Positions 45,977-54,796 of a DNA stretch of 64,000 nucleotides are shown here, piece by piece. The translations under genes and the position numbers were made by a program. The first letter of the stretch is position 1, and each line of letters starts with the position of its first letter. This DNA comes from Flavobacterium algicola (GTDB lineage: Bacteria > Bacteroidota > Bacteroidia > Flavobacteriales > Flavobacteriaceae): the NCBI RefSeq assembly GCF_022399565.1, contig NZ_JAJTUT010000002.1, positions 930,001-994,000 on the forward strand, written 5' to 3'. The notes beneath the pieces were generated by a model, which ran no database searches, was not told the DNA's origin, and was given only the letters and a program-made list of their open reading frames with translations.

Positions 45977-46249
45977 TCACTTTTTTAGTTCGTCTTTCAT
46001 CTTATGAGCATTTGTTATTAGTTCTTTTCCAACAGTAAAATTTTTTGCAACTGAAAGATCAATTCCTTTTTTGTTATTGTCAAGCCAACGGATGAGTTTT
46101 TCTTTATGGAAATAGTAGCGGTCTTCTTTTACAATGGTTTTATTAGGGTCAAAGGTTATGCTATCATTAAATTCTTTAGTTTTTTTCGCATCCCAGTAAA
46201 TAGGTCTGTTGTATTCATAGTCAGTATAAATGACTATCGATGGCTGTGA
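45977..46249 (-). pseudogene. C-terminal remnant of a larger gene
   Basis: An open stretch of about 90 codons with good coding character (IYTDYEYNRPIYWDAKKTKEF..FHKEKLIRWLDNNKKGIDLSVAKNFTVGKEL), ending in TGA (45977-45979), but it has no start: the frame is closed by a TAA just upstream at the end of the beta-lactamase gene. It looks like the tail of a bigger protein whose 5' part was lost. I do not recognise the family. Confidence 0.55.
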
Positions 46250-46251
46250 TT

Positions 46252-47073
46252 TTAATTAATAATTTTCAGTTTTATAAAGGCTTCTTTAGTTGCACTTAGA
46301 CGTATTGCTGGAAATTCGTCCATAGTTGTATTTTGTTTTTCGATATTAGTGGCGAAAAAATAAACAGAATTATTGGTTTCTAAATATCCAACTAACCAAC
46401 CATTATTTATTTCACCTCTCATACCCCAACCCGATTTTCCACTTAAAACATAATTTTCAGTTTTTTCAATCTGCATTATGTCTTTCATTATATTTTCTGT
46501 TCTTTTTGAAATCGGTAGTTTTGAATAATATAATCTTTCTAAAAAGTCAATTTGTTGCATCTGCGAAAATTTTGATTTTCCTTGTAACCAAAAATCATCA
46601 ATTGTTAAAGTATCTACTACCATTCCGTTATAATTCAACTTTTTCAAATAAGATTTCATTCTCTTTACACCAATCTTTCTAGCAATTTCTTGGTAACAAG
46701 GAACACAAGAAACTTGAAAAGCTTCTTTGAAAGTTAAATCTTCTTCCCATTTTTTAAATCTACGTTTTTCTCCATCCCATTTAAAAACTGTGGAATCACT
46801 TTTAATTATTCCAGTTTCTAATGCAATAATAGAATTTGGAATTTTAAAAGTAGATGCAGGAATAATTCCTGTTTTTGTCCATGCAAAATCATTCGAATAA
46901 TACTTTTTATTTCCTACATCGTAAATTAAAATTGCTCCTGTAACCTTCAGACTATCTAAAACATTTCCAAATTCAGATTTTTTAATTTCACTTGGTTTTA
47001 GATTTTTTATTTGACAGTTTGCACTAAAATTAACTAATAGTAGAAGATTTAAAAGTAAAGCTATTTTTCGCAT
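46252..47073 (-). CDS. Class D (OXA-type) beta-lactamase
   Basis: 273 residues with a signal peptide (MRKIALLLNLLLLVNFSANC), so periplasmic. Motifs: Ser74-x-x-Lys77 (PASTFK), SCV at 122-124, the third motif read as YNG at 148-150 where OXA enzymes usually have YGN, WLQG at 162-165 and KSG at 213-215 (KTG in many). All active-site residues but the swapped YGN order are kept, so hydrolysis of penicillins is likely but unproved. No mobile element is adjacent; similar genes are often intrinsic to Flavobacteriaceae. Directly upstream of the gene remnant. Confidence 0.85.
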   Translation of the reverse strand: MRKIALLLNLLLLVNFSANCQIKNLKPSEIKKSEFGNVLDSLKVTGAILIYDVGNKKYYSNDFAWTKTGIIPASTFKIPNSIIALETGIIKSDSTVFKWDGEKRRFKKWEEDLTFKEAFQVSCVPCYQEIARKIGVKRMKSYLKKLNYNGMVVDTLTIDDFWLQGKSKFSQMQQIDFLERLYYSKLPISKRTENIMKDIMQIEKTENYVLSGKSGWGMRGEINNGWLVGYLETNNSVYFFATNIEKQNTTMDEFPAIRLSATKEAFIKLKIIN

Positions 47074-47252
47074 CTTTAATTTTATTTATTTTGAGGATTC
47101 TTTCTAAGTTGTAACAGCATATTTTGCCATTTCGAAATAGCTGGAAAATTGTGATCGTTCAACTTAGAACTTGACGAAAACTTAATATCAAGCAGCAATT
47201 CCAGTAAATGTCGGAATTGTTACAAATATGGGTTAGAATTTTGAGTTTCTAT

Positions 47253-48017
47253 TTAATTCCAAACCCCATTCATTTCTGTTAGTATAATCGGCTTCCCATC
47301 GGTAATAACGATTGTGTGTTCATGTTGAGCCATAAAACCACCTTTATTACCAACCATTGTCCAGCCGTCATTTAGTTCAACAGCTTGTGATGATGTTGTT
47401 GAAATGAAAGTTTCTATGGCAACAACAGCGTTTTTTTTAAATCGTCGTTGGTCATATCGGTTTCTGTAATTTAATAATTCATCTGGCTCTTCGTGTAAAC
47501 TCCTTCCAATACCGTGTCCACCAAGATTTTTAATGACTTTATAACCTCTTTTCTTCGCTTCGTTTTCCATCAGAAAACCGATGTCTGCAATTTTTACTCC
47601 ACCTTTAATATTGTCAATTGTTTTCTTTAAGATCTCTTTAGAGGCATCAACTAGCTTTTGGTGCTGATGAATATCTTGTCCGAGGACAAATGAATTTCCA
47701 TTATCAGACCAAAAACCATCAAGTTCTGCTGAAACATCTATATTTATCAAATCTCCTTCACAAAGTATTCTCTTGTTCGATGGAATTCCGTGACAAAATT
47801 CGTTATTTACACTTATACAAGTAAATCCAGGGAATTTATAAGTCACAAAAGGTGCTGAATTGGCTCCCAAATCCTTTAAAATACTTCCTCCAAAATCATC
47901 AATTTCTTTAGTAGTCATACCAACTTGCGCAAATTTTTTCATTTCTTTTAGAGTGTAAGCAACAGCATCACTTACTTTTCTCATTCCAATTAATTCTAAT
48001 TCACTTGTTATAGACAT
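47253..48017 (-). CDS. map: Type I methionine aminopeptidase (accessory copy)
   Basis: 254 residues. Removes initiator methionine. Metal ligands are in place: Asp in INIDVSAELDGFWSDNG, the HGIG histidine, Glu in VAIETF and HEHT. No N-terminal zinc-finger extension. It is not in a ribosomal-protein operon, where the housekeeping map usually lies, so it is probably a second copy. Next to the beta-lactamase in an accessory stretch. Confidence 0.92.
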   Translation of the reverse strand: MSITSELELIGMRKVSDAVAYTLKEMKKFAQVGMTTKEIDDFGGSILKDLGANSAPFVTYKFPGFTCISVNNEFCHGIPSNKRILCEGDLINIDVSAELDGFWSDNGNSFVLGQDIHQHQKLVDASKEILKKTIDNIKGGVKIADIGFLMENEAKKRGYKVIKNLGGHGIGRSLHEEPDELLNYRNRYDQRRFKKNAVVAIETFISTTSSQAVELNDGWTMVGNKGGFMAQHEHTIVITDGKPIILTEMNGVWN

Positions 48018-48467
48018 AATATTTTACTTTTTAAATTTTAAATTAAATTCTAACTCAAATTTCCTTATATTAAAATAGGATTGGGATAAAGTTCCGAGCT
48101 TTTTTTTAAATATGTACAAATTCTTCTATTATAAAATCGTTTTTTACATACATGCTCCTTATTTTTTTTATAAGACTGCTAATGTCTGTACGTCTTACAA
48201 CCTACACCCTACATTAATTTAACTAACTTGAGAGTAAAAATAGTAGATTTAGGCTACAATCACATGACTTATAGCATAAAAATTTAGATTAGGTTTCTGC
48301 TTTTATACATTAGCGGAACGCTAGTATAGGTTTGGGGTAGACTTATTTTTAGGACGAGACAAATTATTAATATTTATTTTTATAATTTGTAAGCACGAGC
48401 GGGACGCTCGCGCGAACTGGGGACGATGCATTACATAGGAACGGTTAATACCTGCAGTTTTTTTTAT
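48018..48467. other. AT-rich intergenic region with two GC-rich palindromes
   Basis: About 450 bp. It holds TAGCG-GAA-CGCTA (48310-48322) and GAGCG-GGA-CGCTC (48396-48408), both of the form nAGCGGRACGCTn, with otherwise AT-rich sequence. I see no gene. Confidence 0.5.
48310..48411. repeat. Two related AGCGGRACGCT palindromes
   Basis: TAGCGGAACGCTA and GAGCGGGACGCTC, 5-bp arms with 3-nt loops, 74 bp apart, at the left border of the AT-rich split gene. Related GC-rich palindromes are common between genes in Flavobacterium. Confidence 0.5.
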
Positions 48468-49457
48468 TTAGTTTTCTCTCTTACTTAATAATATATCGTC
48501 TTCAATTTTCAGAAGAATTAATATAAAAATTTTCAAAATTACATTATAATCATTTTCTTGAACATCTTTTGATTCAGAGTTTGAACCGTGAATATATTTA
48601 TTTCGTAAATCTAAACCATTAGAAAATTCTTTCTTATTTAAATTATAATTTAAATAGCGTATTTCTTCTCGAGTAAACAAAGAATTTTCAAATTCCACTT
48701 CATTCTGCTTTTCTAACTCAATTAAAATTTTTTGTATTTCTAAAGGGAAATGCCAAAAACTTATAACCTCTTCATAGTAAAATGAACTAAAAATAAGAGA
48801 CATAATTCTGTCAACTCTAATAAAGTTATTGATGTCAAAAAAAATGATTTTCTTCTCTAATAAATAATCAATTTCACGTTTTTGAAACCCTTCAAATATG
48901 TCATAGGTGACATTTTCATTTGAAAGCAGTTCATACAGAAAATTATATTTTTTTTTAAATGGGTCAATATAAGTTAAAAATGAGTGTGTCGAATATAAAC
49001 CATATTTTATGCGATTAATATTCTCGCCTTTAGGATATACATATTTAATCGCTACTTTGCTTTTTAGTTTGCTAAAATATATAGGAGAAGAGTTAAATCG
49101 TAACAATTCAAAATCTATTTCACCGTCTTCAATAAATGTATGGTATTGTTTTAATAGAAATTCTAATTCAGGTGCTAGAATACGCACTTTTTCATAAAAT
49201 TCTGTTTCTTTTGAAGGTATTGATATTTTTAATTGTTCAATACCATAGACTTTTTGTAGAATTTCTAAAACGACAAAAGAAATGGTATCTTCAATGTCAA
49301 TATTTTTATTTTTTAAGTAATACTTATATAAAGCAAATTGTCCATTAGAGAGAAGTTCTTTTTGAGTAAATTTTATATATTTTAAAAATTCTCCTTTTGA
49401 ACGCATAAAAATTCTATCCATCGTATCCAATTCGCAATTGCGATGCACTAAATTCAT
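48468..49457 (-). CDS. 3' part of a probable split gene; HEPN-like C-terminus
   Basis: 329 residues from ATG 49457. Not a family I recognise. Helix-rich and very AT-rich, with a C-terminal DLRNKYIHG that fits the RNxxxH catalytic motif of HEPN ribonucleases, followed by a long hydrophobic helix. The coding frame continues upstream of the ATG through 49480-49510 without a stop and joins the end of the upstream frame after a one-base shift, so it is probably the 3' half of a single gene of about 639 residues. Confidence 0.6.
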   Translation of the reverse strand: MNLVHRNCELDTMDRIFMRSKGEFLKYIKFTQKELLSNGQFALYKYYLKNKNIDIEDTISFVVLEILQKVYGIEQLKISIPSKETEFYEKVRILAPELEFLLKQYHTFIEDGEIDFELLRFNSSPIYFSKLKSKVAIKYVYPKGENINRIKYGLYSTHSFLTYIDPFKKKYNFLYELLSNENVTYDIFEGFQKREIDYLLEKKIIFFDINNFIRVDRIMSLIFSSFYYEEVISFWHFPLEIQKILIELEKQNEVEFENSLFTREEIRYLNYNLNKKEFSNGLDLRNKYIHGSNSESKDVQENDYNVILKIFILILLKIEDDILLSKREN

Positions 49458-49479
49458 ACAGCCTTGAAAATTGACATAT

Positions 49480-50388
49480 TCAAAATAACAGAGTGAAATT
49501 TTTAAATATAGAAAAAAAATCTGTTGTGTTATTGAGATGATTTTCGCTATAAGTATAGGTTAATCTATTTTGTACTTCATTGTATTCTAATCTTTTAAGT
49601 TCTATTTGTTCTCCAGAAATTCCTATTTCAACACCATAAGATATACCATTGTTCTTCTCGAAAAATGATTTTGTAATTTCACGCTCTTTTTTAGAAGCTC
49701 TAAATTTAGTTTTATAATCCAGTTTTAAATTTTGAGAATTTACAATGAGATTAATGTAATTTAAGTTCGGTTCCGAAAGTGAAATATATCGATTAATCAA
49801 TAATTCAATTTTAGCAGATGAAAAAATTTTAGGTATGTAAATTTTTTTCTTCTTACTTAATGAAATTTCCTCGTAGTGAGATAAAATTATTTCAGCAGTT
49901 TCGGGATTTTTCTCAAAATGCTCTAAAATTACTTTTGAATAGTAATTTACTAATTCTTGATTACATAAAACGTCTTGGAATATATATTTTTTGGATGTCA
50001 ATAAAGTAGACATCAGACTAGAATCAATTTTTTTAAATAGACTTAATTTGTTGAATAATTCCCAAAAATTATGAGTATACTGAAAATTTATTTCTTTAAA
50101 AATTTTAATGAAATTTGAGTTGTCGATTGTTAAAAAAAAGTTCTTTATTAATTCCCAAAACTCATCTGCTATATTTTTATATTTTTGGAATTTTTCATCG
50201 GACCACGTAGGTAATCGAAGATTGTTTTTAAAGTATAACTGAATATTATACAGTTCTAATAAATCATTGATCACAAAGGAATTGTTCTTATCAAATAATT
50301 GAATTATTTTTTCTGCATTTTTTAAATTTATTCCACTGCCTAAATCATCATTTGAATAATAAACAACCCTTCTTAAATCATCTGACAT
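49480..50388 (-). CDS. 5' part of a probable split gene
   Basis: 302 residues from ATG 50388. Helix-rich, Phe/Asn/Lys-rich, no signal peptide, no motif I recognise. Its last nine codons after an 8-nt homopolymer (plus strand A8 at 49512-49519) look unlike the rest, and with seven A the frame runs into the next open stretch. I therefore read both as one disrupted gene. Confidence 0.6.
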   Translation of the reverse strand: MSDDLRRVVYYSNDDLGSGINLKNAEKIIQLFDKNNSFVINDLLELYNIQLYFKNNLRLPTWSDEKFQKYKNIADEFWELIKNFFLTIDNSNFIKIFKEINFQYTHNFWELFNKLSLFKKIDSSLMSTLLTSKKYIFQDVLCNQELVNYYSKVILEHFEKNPETAEIILSHYEEISLSKKKKIYIPKIFSSAKIELLINRYISLSEPNLNYINLIVNSQNLKLDYKTKFRASKKEREITKSFFEKNNGISYGVEIGISGEQIELKRLEYNEVQNRLTYTYSENHLNNTTDFFSIFKNFTLLF

Positions 50389-50575
50389 TTCCTGTTATTT
50401 TGATTATGAATTTAAATTATATTTCTGATTCCGAGGAAAATTACTGCCAACTAGCGTATAGATCAGACAAAATAGGTCATATCACACCAATATCGGGTAG
50501 ATACGTATGATAGATATTATTATTTATTTTTCGAATATAAGAAAATTATCAATGCAAATAAAGAATATTCTCACT

Positions 50576-50649
50576 AGCCCCGATAGCAGTAAAAATCCTC
50601 TTGTATGGCGATAGCCAATACTAGAGATTGTAACGAATAGCGGGACCAA
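50576..50649 (+). repeat. Dispersed hairpin element, copy E
   Basis: Begins AGCCCCGATAGCAGTAAAAATCC and ends AACGAATAGCGGGACCAAA, with inner hairpin GTAT-GGC-GATA-GCC-AATAC. It stands at the right border of the split gene. Confidence 0.75.
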
Positions 50650-50699
50650 ACACTATTAAGTAACGAAATCATTCTGCTCTTGAAAAAAAATAGAGGCAC

Positions 50700-50736
50700 A
50701 AAAAAAAAGCGAAGTAAATAAATACTCCGCTTTTTA
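50700..50736 (-). terminator. Terminator of the leu-ilv operon
   Basis: On the minus strand AAAAAGCGGAGTA-loop-TACTTCGCTTTTT with one G-T pair and then nine T. Confidence 0.85.
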
Positions 50737-50744
50737 GTTTTATT

Positions 50745-50855
50745 ATCGTTGTAGGACTTCGACTCCCGATGCTTCGGGACAGTCTGACAACGATATGAAT
50801 CGTGAATTTAATTTTAGTCTATGGCTTCGACAAGCTCTGCCTGACAACTAAAATT
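50745..50855. repeat. Two hairpins sharing CTTCGAC...CTGACA core, after ilvC
   Basis: Hairpin 1 (50745-50794): arms ATCGTTGT and ACAACGAT. Hairpin 2 (50810-50855): arms AATTTTAGT and ACTAAAATT. Both have a CTTCGAC...(G/T)CTGACA core between different arms, like the TTCGACAAGCTC-type repeats seen in many Bacteroidetes genomes. Hairpin 2 overlaps the ilvC stop. Confidence 0.55.
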
Positions 50856-52326
50856 ATACGATTTTTTTCATTGCAGTCATTGACTCTCTCAACCATGCTC
50901 CAACTTCTTCAACCGGGTGGTTTCTGATGATAGCGTTTACTTCGATCAATTCTTTGTTGTCAACTCCGTTAGAAGTGTTTCCGAATGCACGACCTACCAT
51001 GTTTGATGGTGCGTTTTTCACGTACTCAGCGATTAATGGTTTAGCAGCGTGATCAAACAAATAACATCCGTATTCAGCAGTGTCAGAAATTACACGATTC
51101 ATTTCGAACAATTTCTTTCTTGCGATTGTGTTTGCAATAAGTGGTGTTTCGTGTAATGACTCGTAGTAAGCCGACTCTTCGATGATTCCAGATTCAGTCA
51201 TCGCTTCAAAAGCTAATTCTACACCTGCTTTTACCATTGCTACCATTAAGGTACCGTTATCGTAGTATTCTTGCTCAGAGATTTCAACATCACCAGCTGG
51301 AGTTTTTTCGAAGTTAGTATCTCCTGTTGCAGCTCTCCAAGCCAATAAGTTTTTATCATCATTGTTCCAATCTGCCATCATTGTACTAGAGAATTCTCCA
51401 GAAATGATATCATCCATGTGTTTTTGAAACAACGGACGCATGATGTCTTTTAATTCTTCAGATGCCTTGAATGCAGCAATTTTAGCTGGATTAGACAATC
51501 TGTCCATCATGTTGGTGATTCCACCGTATTTCAATCCTTCTGTAATAGTTTCCCATCCGTATTGGATCAATTTTGAAGCATATCCAGCATCAACGCCTTC
51601 TGCTACCATTTTGTCAAAACATAAGATAGAACCAGTTTGCAATAATCCGCAAAGGATTGTTTGCTCACCCATTAAATCTGATTTTACTTCGGCTACGAAA
51701 GAAGAACGCAATACTCCTGCTCTATCTCCTCCTGTTGCAACAGCGTATGCTTTTGCTTGTGCCAAACCGTTTCCGTTTGGATCGTTCTCAGGGTGAACTG
51801 CGATTAATGTAGGTACTCCAAATCCTCTTTTGTACTCTTCACGTACCTCAGAACCTGGACATTTTGGTGCACACATAATAACTGTTAAGTCTTTACGAAT
51901 TTGCATTCCTTCTTCAACAATGTTGAAACCGTGAGAATACGCTAACGTAGCTCCTTGTTTCATCAAAGGCATGATTGCAGTAACAACAGCTGTGTGTTGT
52001 TTGTCTGGAGTCAAGTTACAAACTAAATCAGCAGTAGGAATTAGATCTTCATAAGTTCCAACTGTGAAACCATTATCAGCTGCATTCATGTAAGAAGCTC
52101 TTTTTTGAGCGATAGCCTCTGCACGTAATGCGTAAGAGATATCTAATCCTGAATCTCTCATGTTCAAACCTTGGTTTAAACCTTGAGCTCCACAACCTAC
52201 AATAACTACTTTTTTCCCTTTTAAAGCAGTGATTCCATCTACAAATTCAGATTTATCCATGAATTCGCAAACGCCTAATTGTTCTAACTGTAATCTAAGT
52301 GGTAATGAATTGAAGTAATTTGCCAT
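50854..52326 (-). CDS. ilvC: Ketol-acid reductoisomerase, class II
   Basis: 490 residues, the long (class II) form. Converts acetolactate to 2,3-dihydroxyisovalerate with NADPH and Mg. Rossmann motif [32 protein letters not shown]-type knotted metal domain, and a duplicated C-terminal half. Last gene of the leu-ilv operon, 3 bp after ilvN. Confidence 0.97.
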   Translation of the reverse strand: MANYFNSLPLRLQLEQLGVCEFMDKSEFVDGITALKGKKVVIVGCGAQGLNQGLNMRDSGLDISYALRAEAIAQKRASYMNAADNGFTVGTYEDLIPTADLVCNLTPDKQHTAVVTAIMPLMKQGATLAYSHGFNIVEEGMQIRKDLTVIMCAPKCPGSEVREEYKRGFGVPTLIAVHPENDPNGNGLAQAKAYAVATGGDRAGVLRSSFVAEVKSDLMGEQTILCGLLQTGSILCFDKMVAEGVDAGYASKLIQYGWETITEGLKYGGITNMMDRLSNPAKIAAFKASEELKDIMRPLFQKHMDDIISGEFSSTMMADWNNDDKNLLAWRAATGDTNFEKTPAGDVEISEQEYYDNGTLMVAMVKAGVELAFEAMTESGIIEESAYYESLHETPLIANTIARKKLFEMNRVISDTAEYGCYLFDHAAKPLIAEYVKNAPSNMVGRAFGNTSNGVDNKELIEVNAIIRNHPVEEVGAWLRESMTAMKKIV

Positions 52327-52329
52327 TTT

Positions 52330-52863
52330 TTAATATTTGTTTATATTTAATTCTTGTAATAATGTTGATATTTCCATTGGTTCTTTTGAAACTGAAATTC
52401 GTCCTGAACGAACAAATTGCATGATTCCAAAAGGTTTTAATTTTGCGTGTAATTCGGTAATCTCTGAACGTCTACCTGATTTTGAAATCACGAAGAATTT
52501 GCGAGAAACGGTTACAATCTCTGAATTGCTCTCTTTGATGATATTCTGAATTTGTCTTTCGTCAAAAAGCAAACCTGATTCGATTTTGAACAAAGCATTT
52601 TCAAGAAAAATCGTTTCGTCATCTTCATGATAAAATGCCTTAATCACCTCGATTTGTTTTTCGATTTGACCCACAATATTTTTGACCCATTTTTCTGTAG
52701 TATCCACTACAATGATAAATCTAGAAACGTTTTCGATTTCTGACTCAGAAACGTTTAAACTTAATATATTGATGTGTCTCTTTAAAAATATGCCCGATAT
52801 TCTGTTTAACAACCCAACGTTGTTCTCTGAATATACTGAAATGGTGAATGTTTTATTTTCCAT
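52330..52863 (-). CDS. ilvN: Acetolactate synthase small (regulatory) subunit
   Basis: 177 residues, ACT-domain subunit that binds valine and controls IlvB. N-terminal ISVYSENNVGLLNRISGIFLKRHINILSLNVSESE is the ACT fold. Gap to ilvB is 78 bp and contains a hairpin (see repeat entry). Confidence 0.95.
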   Translation of the reverse strand: MENKTFTISVYSENNVGLLNRISGIFLKRHINILSLNVSESEIENVSRFIIVVDTTEKWVKNIVGQIEKQIEVIKAFYHEDDETIFLENALFKIESGLLFDERQIQNIIKESNSEIVTVSRKFFVISKSGRRSEITELHAKLKPFGIMQFVRSGRISVSKEPMEISTLLQELNINKY

Positions 52864-52889
52864 TTTTTAATGTTTGAAGTTTTGTGTTC

Positions 52890-52926
52890 AAGCGTTGCTT
52901 ATTGCAAGTGCAGATATTCAACGCTT
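52890..52926. repeat. Inverted repeat between ilvN and ilvB
   Basis: AAGCGTTG (52890-52897) and CAACGCTT (52919-52926), 21-nt loop, flanked by further AAGTTT / AAACTT partial pairing. No T-run, so not a clear terminator; may affect mRNA processing between ilvB and ilvN. Confidence 0.5.
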
Positions 52927-52941
52927 AAACTTTAAACTATT

Positions 52942-54630
52942 TTATGATAATCTGATATCTGAAACCGAAGCTCCTGTTGGTATCATTGGGAATACGTTAT
53001 TTTCTTTTTCTACCATAACTTCTAGGAAGTAAGCTTCTTTGGATGCCATCATTTCTGCCACAGCTTCGTCTAGTTCTTCTCTTTTAGTTACTTTTCTAGC
53101 TTTGATATAATATCCTTCTGCTATCGCGCAAAAGTTTGGATTTACCATTACTGTTGATGCATATCTATTGTCAAAAAACAATTCTTGCCATTGGCGAACC
53201 ATTCCTAAAAATTCGTTGTTTAATACTACGATCTTAACGGGAACCTTAGTTTGATTGATGGTTCCTAATTCTTGAATGTTCATTTGAAAACCACCATCAC
53301 CAATTACCGCTACTACTTCGCGATCTGGTCTTCCCATTTTCGCTCCAATAGCTGCTGGTAAAGCAAATCCCATTGTTCCCAATCCTCCTGAAGTAACATT
53401 ACTTTTGGTTTGATTGAATTTTGAATAACGACAGGTAAACATTTGGTGTTGTCCCACATCCGAAACCATGATTGCGTCTGCGTGAGAGTGCTTGTTGATC
53501 ATTTCGATAGTTTCCCCCATAGAAATTCCTTTTCCATTGGTTGGTGCTAACTCCTCATTGATTACTGCCTCTAACTCAATATCATAATGCCTTTTGAATT
53601 CATTATGCCATTCTGTATGAGAATTCTTTTCGATCTGAGGTAACAACTCAGTTAAAGCATCTTTTAAATCTGCTAAAACAGCAACTGCCGTCTTTACATT
53701 TTTATCTACTTCTGCAGCGTCAATTTCGAAATGAAGTACTTTGGCTTGTTTAGCATAGGTTTTAAGATCACCTGTAACACGGTCATCAAAACGCATACCC
53801 AATGCAATTAAAACATCGCATTCGTTGGTCAACATATTCGGTCCGTAGTTACCGTGCATTCCTACCATACCAACATTAAAGTCATGATCGGTTGGTAAAG
53901 CTGATAAACCTAAAATAGTCCAAGCAGCTGGAATACCTGCTTTTTCGATTAATTCTTTTAATTCTGCTTCTGCTTCACTTAAAACAATTCCCTGACCAAA
54001 AATGATCAAAGGTTTTTTGGCACTGTTAATTATAGCAGCAGCTTCTTTCACTTTTTCTTTATTCAAGATTGGTTTTGGATGGTAGCTACGAATATCAGTA
54101 CATTTTGTATAACTGAAATCTAACAAATCAAACTGTGCATTTTTGGTAATATCAATCAATACAGGTCCCGGACGTCCAGATCTAGCAATATAAAATGCTT
54201 TTGCCATAATCTCTGGAATCTCATGCGCTTCTGTAATTTGGTAATTCCACTTTGTAACTGGAGTCGAAATGCCAATGATGTCTGTTTCTTGAAACGCATC
54301 TGATCCTAGCAAATGTTTCCCCACTTGACCGGTGATACAAACCAAAGGTGTAGAATCTATTTGTGCATCTGCAATACCTGTCACCAAATTGGTAGCTCCA
54401 GGTCCTGAAGTTGCAATACAAACCCCTACTTTACCAGTAGCTCTTGCAAAACCTTGCGCAGCATGTGCTGCTCCTTGCTCGTGACGAACAAGTACATGGT
54501 GTAATTTATCTTGAAATTTATATAATTCGTCGTAAACTGGCATGATGGCTCCACCTGGATAACCATAAACCAAATCTGATCCTTCTTCTAGTAAGCACCT
54601 AATAACGGCTTCTGCTCCGCTTATTCTCAT
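52942..54630 (-). CDS. ilvB: Acetolactate synthase large subunit
   Basis: 562 residues from ATG 54630. ThDP-dependent condensation of pyruvate to acetolactate. VYGYPGGAIMPVYDEL, HEQGAAHAAQGFARATG and the ThDP motif GDGGFQMNIQELGTI with N at the end. A TTG start at 54675 in the same frame would add 15 residues translated from AGCCAAA-type simple repeats, so I reject it. Confidence 0.97.
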   Translation of the reverse strand: MRISGAEAVIRCLLEEGSDLVYGYPGGAIMPVYDELYKFQDKLHHVLVRHEQGAAHAAQGFARATGKVGVCIATSGPGATNLVTGIADAQIDSTPLVCITGQVGKHLLGSDAFQETDIIGISTPVTKWNYQITEAHEIPEIMAKAFYIARSGRPGPVLIDITKNAQFDLLDFSYTKCTDIRSYHPKPILNKEKVKEAAAIINSAKKPLIIFGQGIVLSEAEAELKELIEKAGIPAAWTILGLSALPTDHDFNVGMVGMHGNYGPNMLTNECDVLIALGMRFDDRVTGDLKTYAKQAKVLHFEIDAAEVDKNVKTAVAVLADLKDALTELLPQIEKNSHTEWHNEFKRHYDIELEAVINEELAPTNGKGISMGETIEMINKHSHADAIMVSDVGQHQMFTCRYSKFNQTKSNVTSGGLGTMGFALPAAIGAKMGRPDREVVAVIGDGGFQMNIQELGTINQTKVPVKIVVLNNEFLGMVRQWQELFFDNRYASTVMVNPNFCAIAEGYYIKARKVTKREELDEAVAEMMASKEAYFLEVMVEKENNVFPMIPTGASVSDIRLS

Positions 54631-54634
54631 ATTA

Positions 54635-54676
54635 TTTTGGGCTTTGGGCTTTTGGCTTTGGCTTTTGGCTGACAAT
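54635..54676. repeat. Imperfect AGCCAAA/AGCCCAAA tandem repeat
   Basis: Minus strand reads AGCCAAAAGCCAAAGCCAAA and similar steps just before ilvB. A related copy AAAAGCCAAATGC lies near 54765, before the ilvB gene and after ilvD. Confidence 0.55.
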
Positions 54677-54796
54677 TTTGGTTGTCAAATTTTAGCGCTA
54701 AGCGTTAAGCTTATTATTTTAATATTTTAATATACTATTTCATTTTAGGTTCTGAGGTATAACTAAAAGCCAAATGCTTATGCTAATAGCCTAGGC

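Noticed and set aside
46252-47073. Sensor domain of a BlaR-type regulator
   Set aside because: No transmembrane segments beyond the signal peptide and no adjacent regulator domain, so a soluble enzyme is more likely.
48468-50388. Toxin-antitoxin pair of two proteins
   Set aside because: Both frames are large and join if one base is removed, which fits one disrupted gene better than two partners.
51440-51796. Plus-strand open frame opposite ilvC
   Set aside because: Antisense shadow of a conserved gene.
54630-54675. Longer start for ilvB
   Set aside because: The added residues come from AGCCAAA-type repeats.
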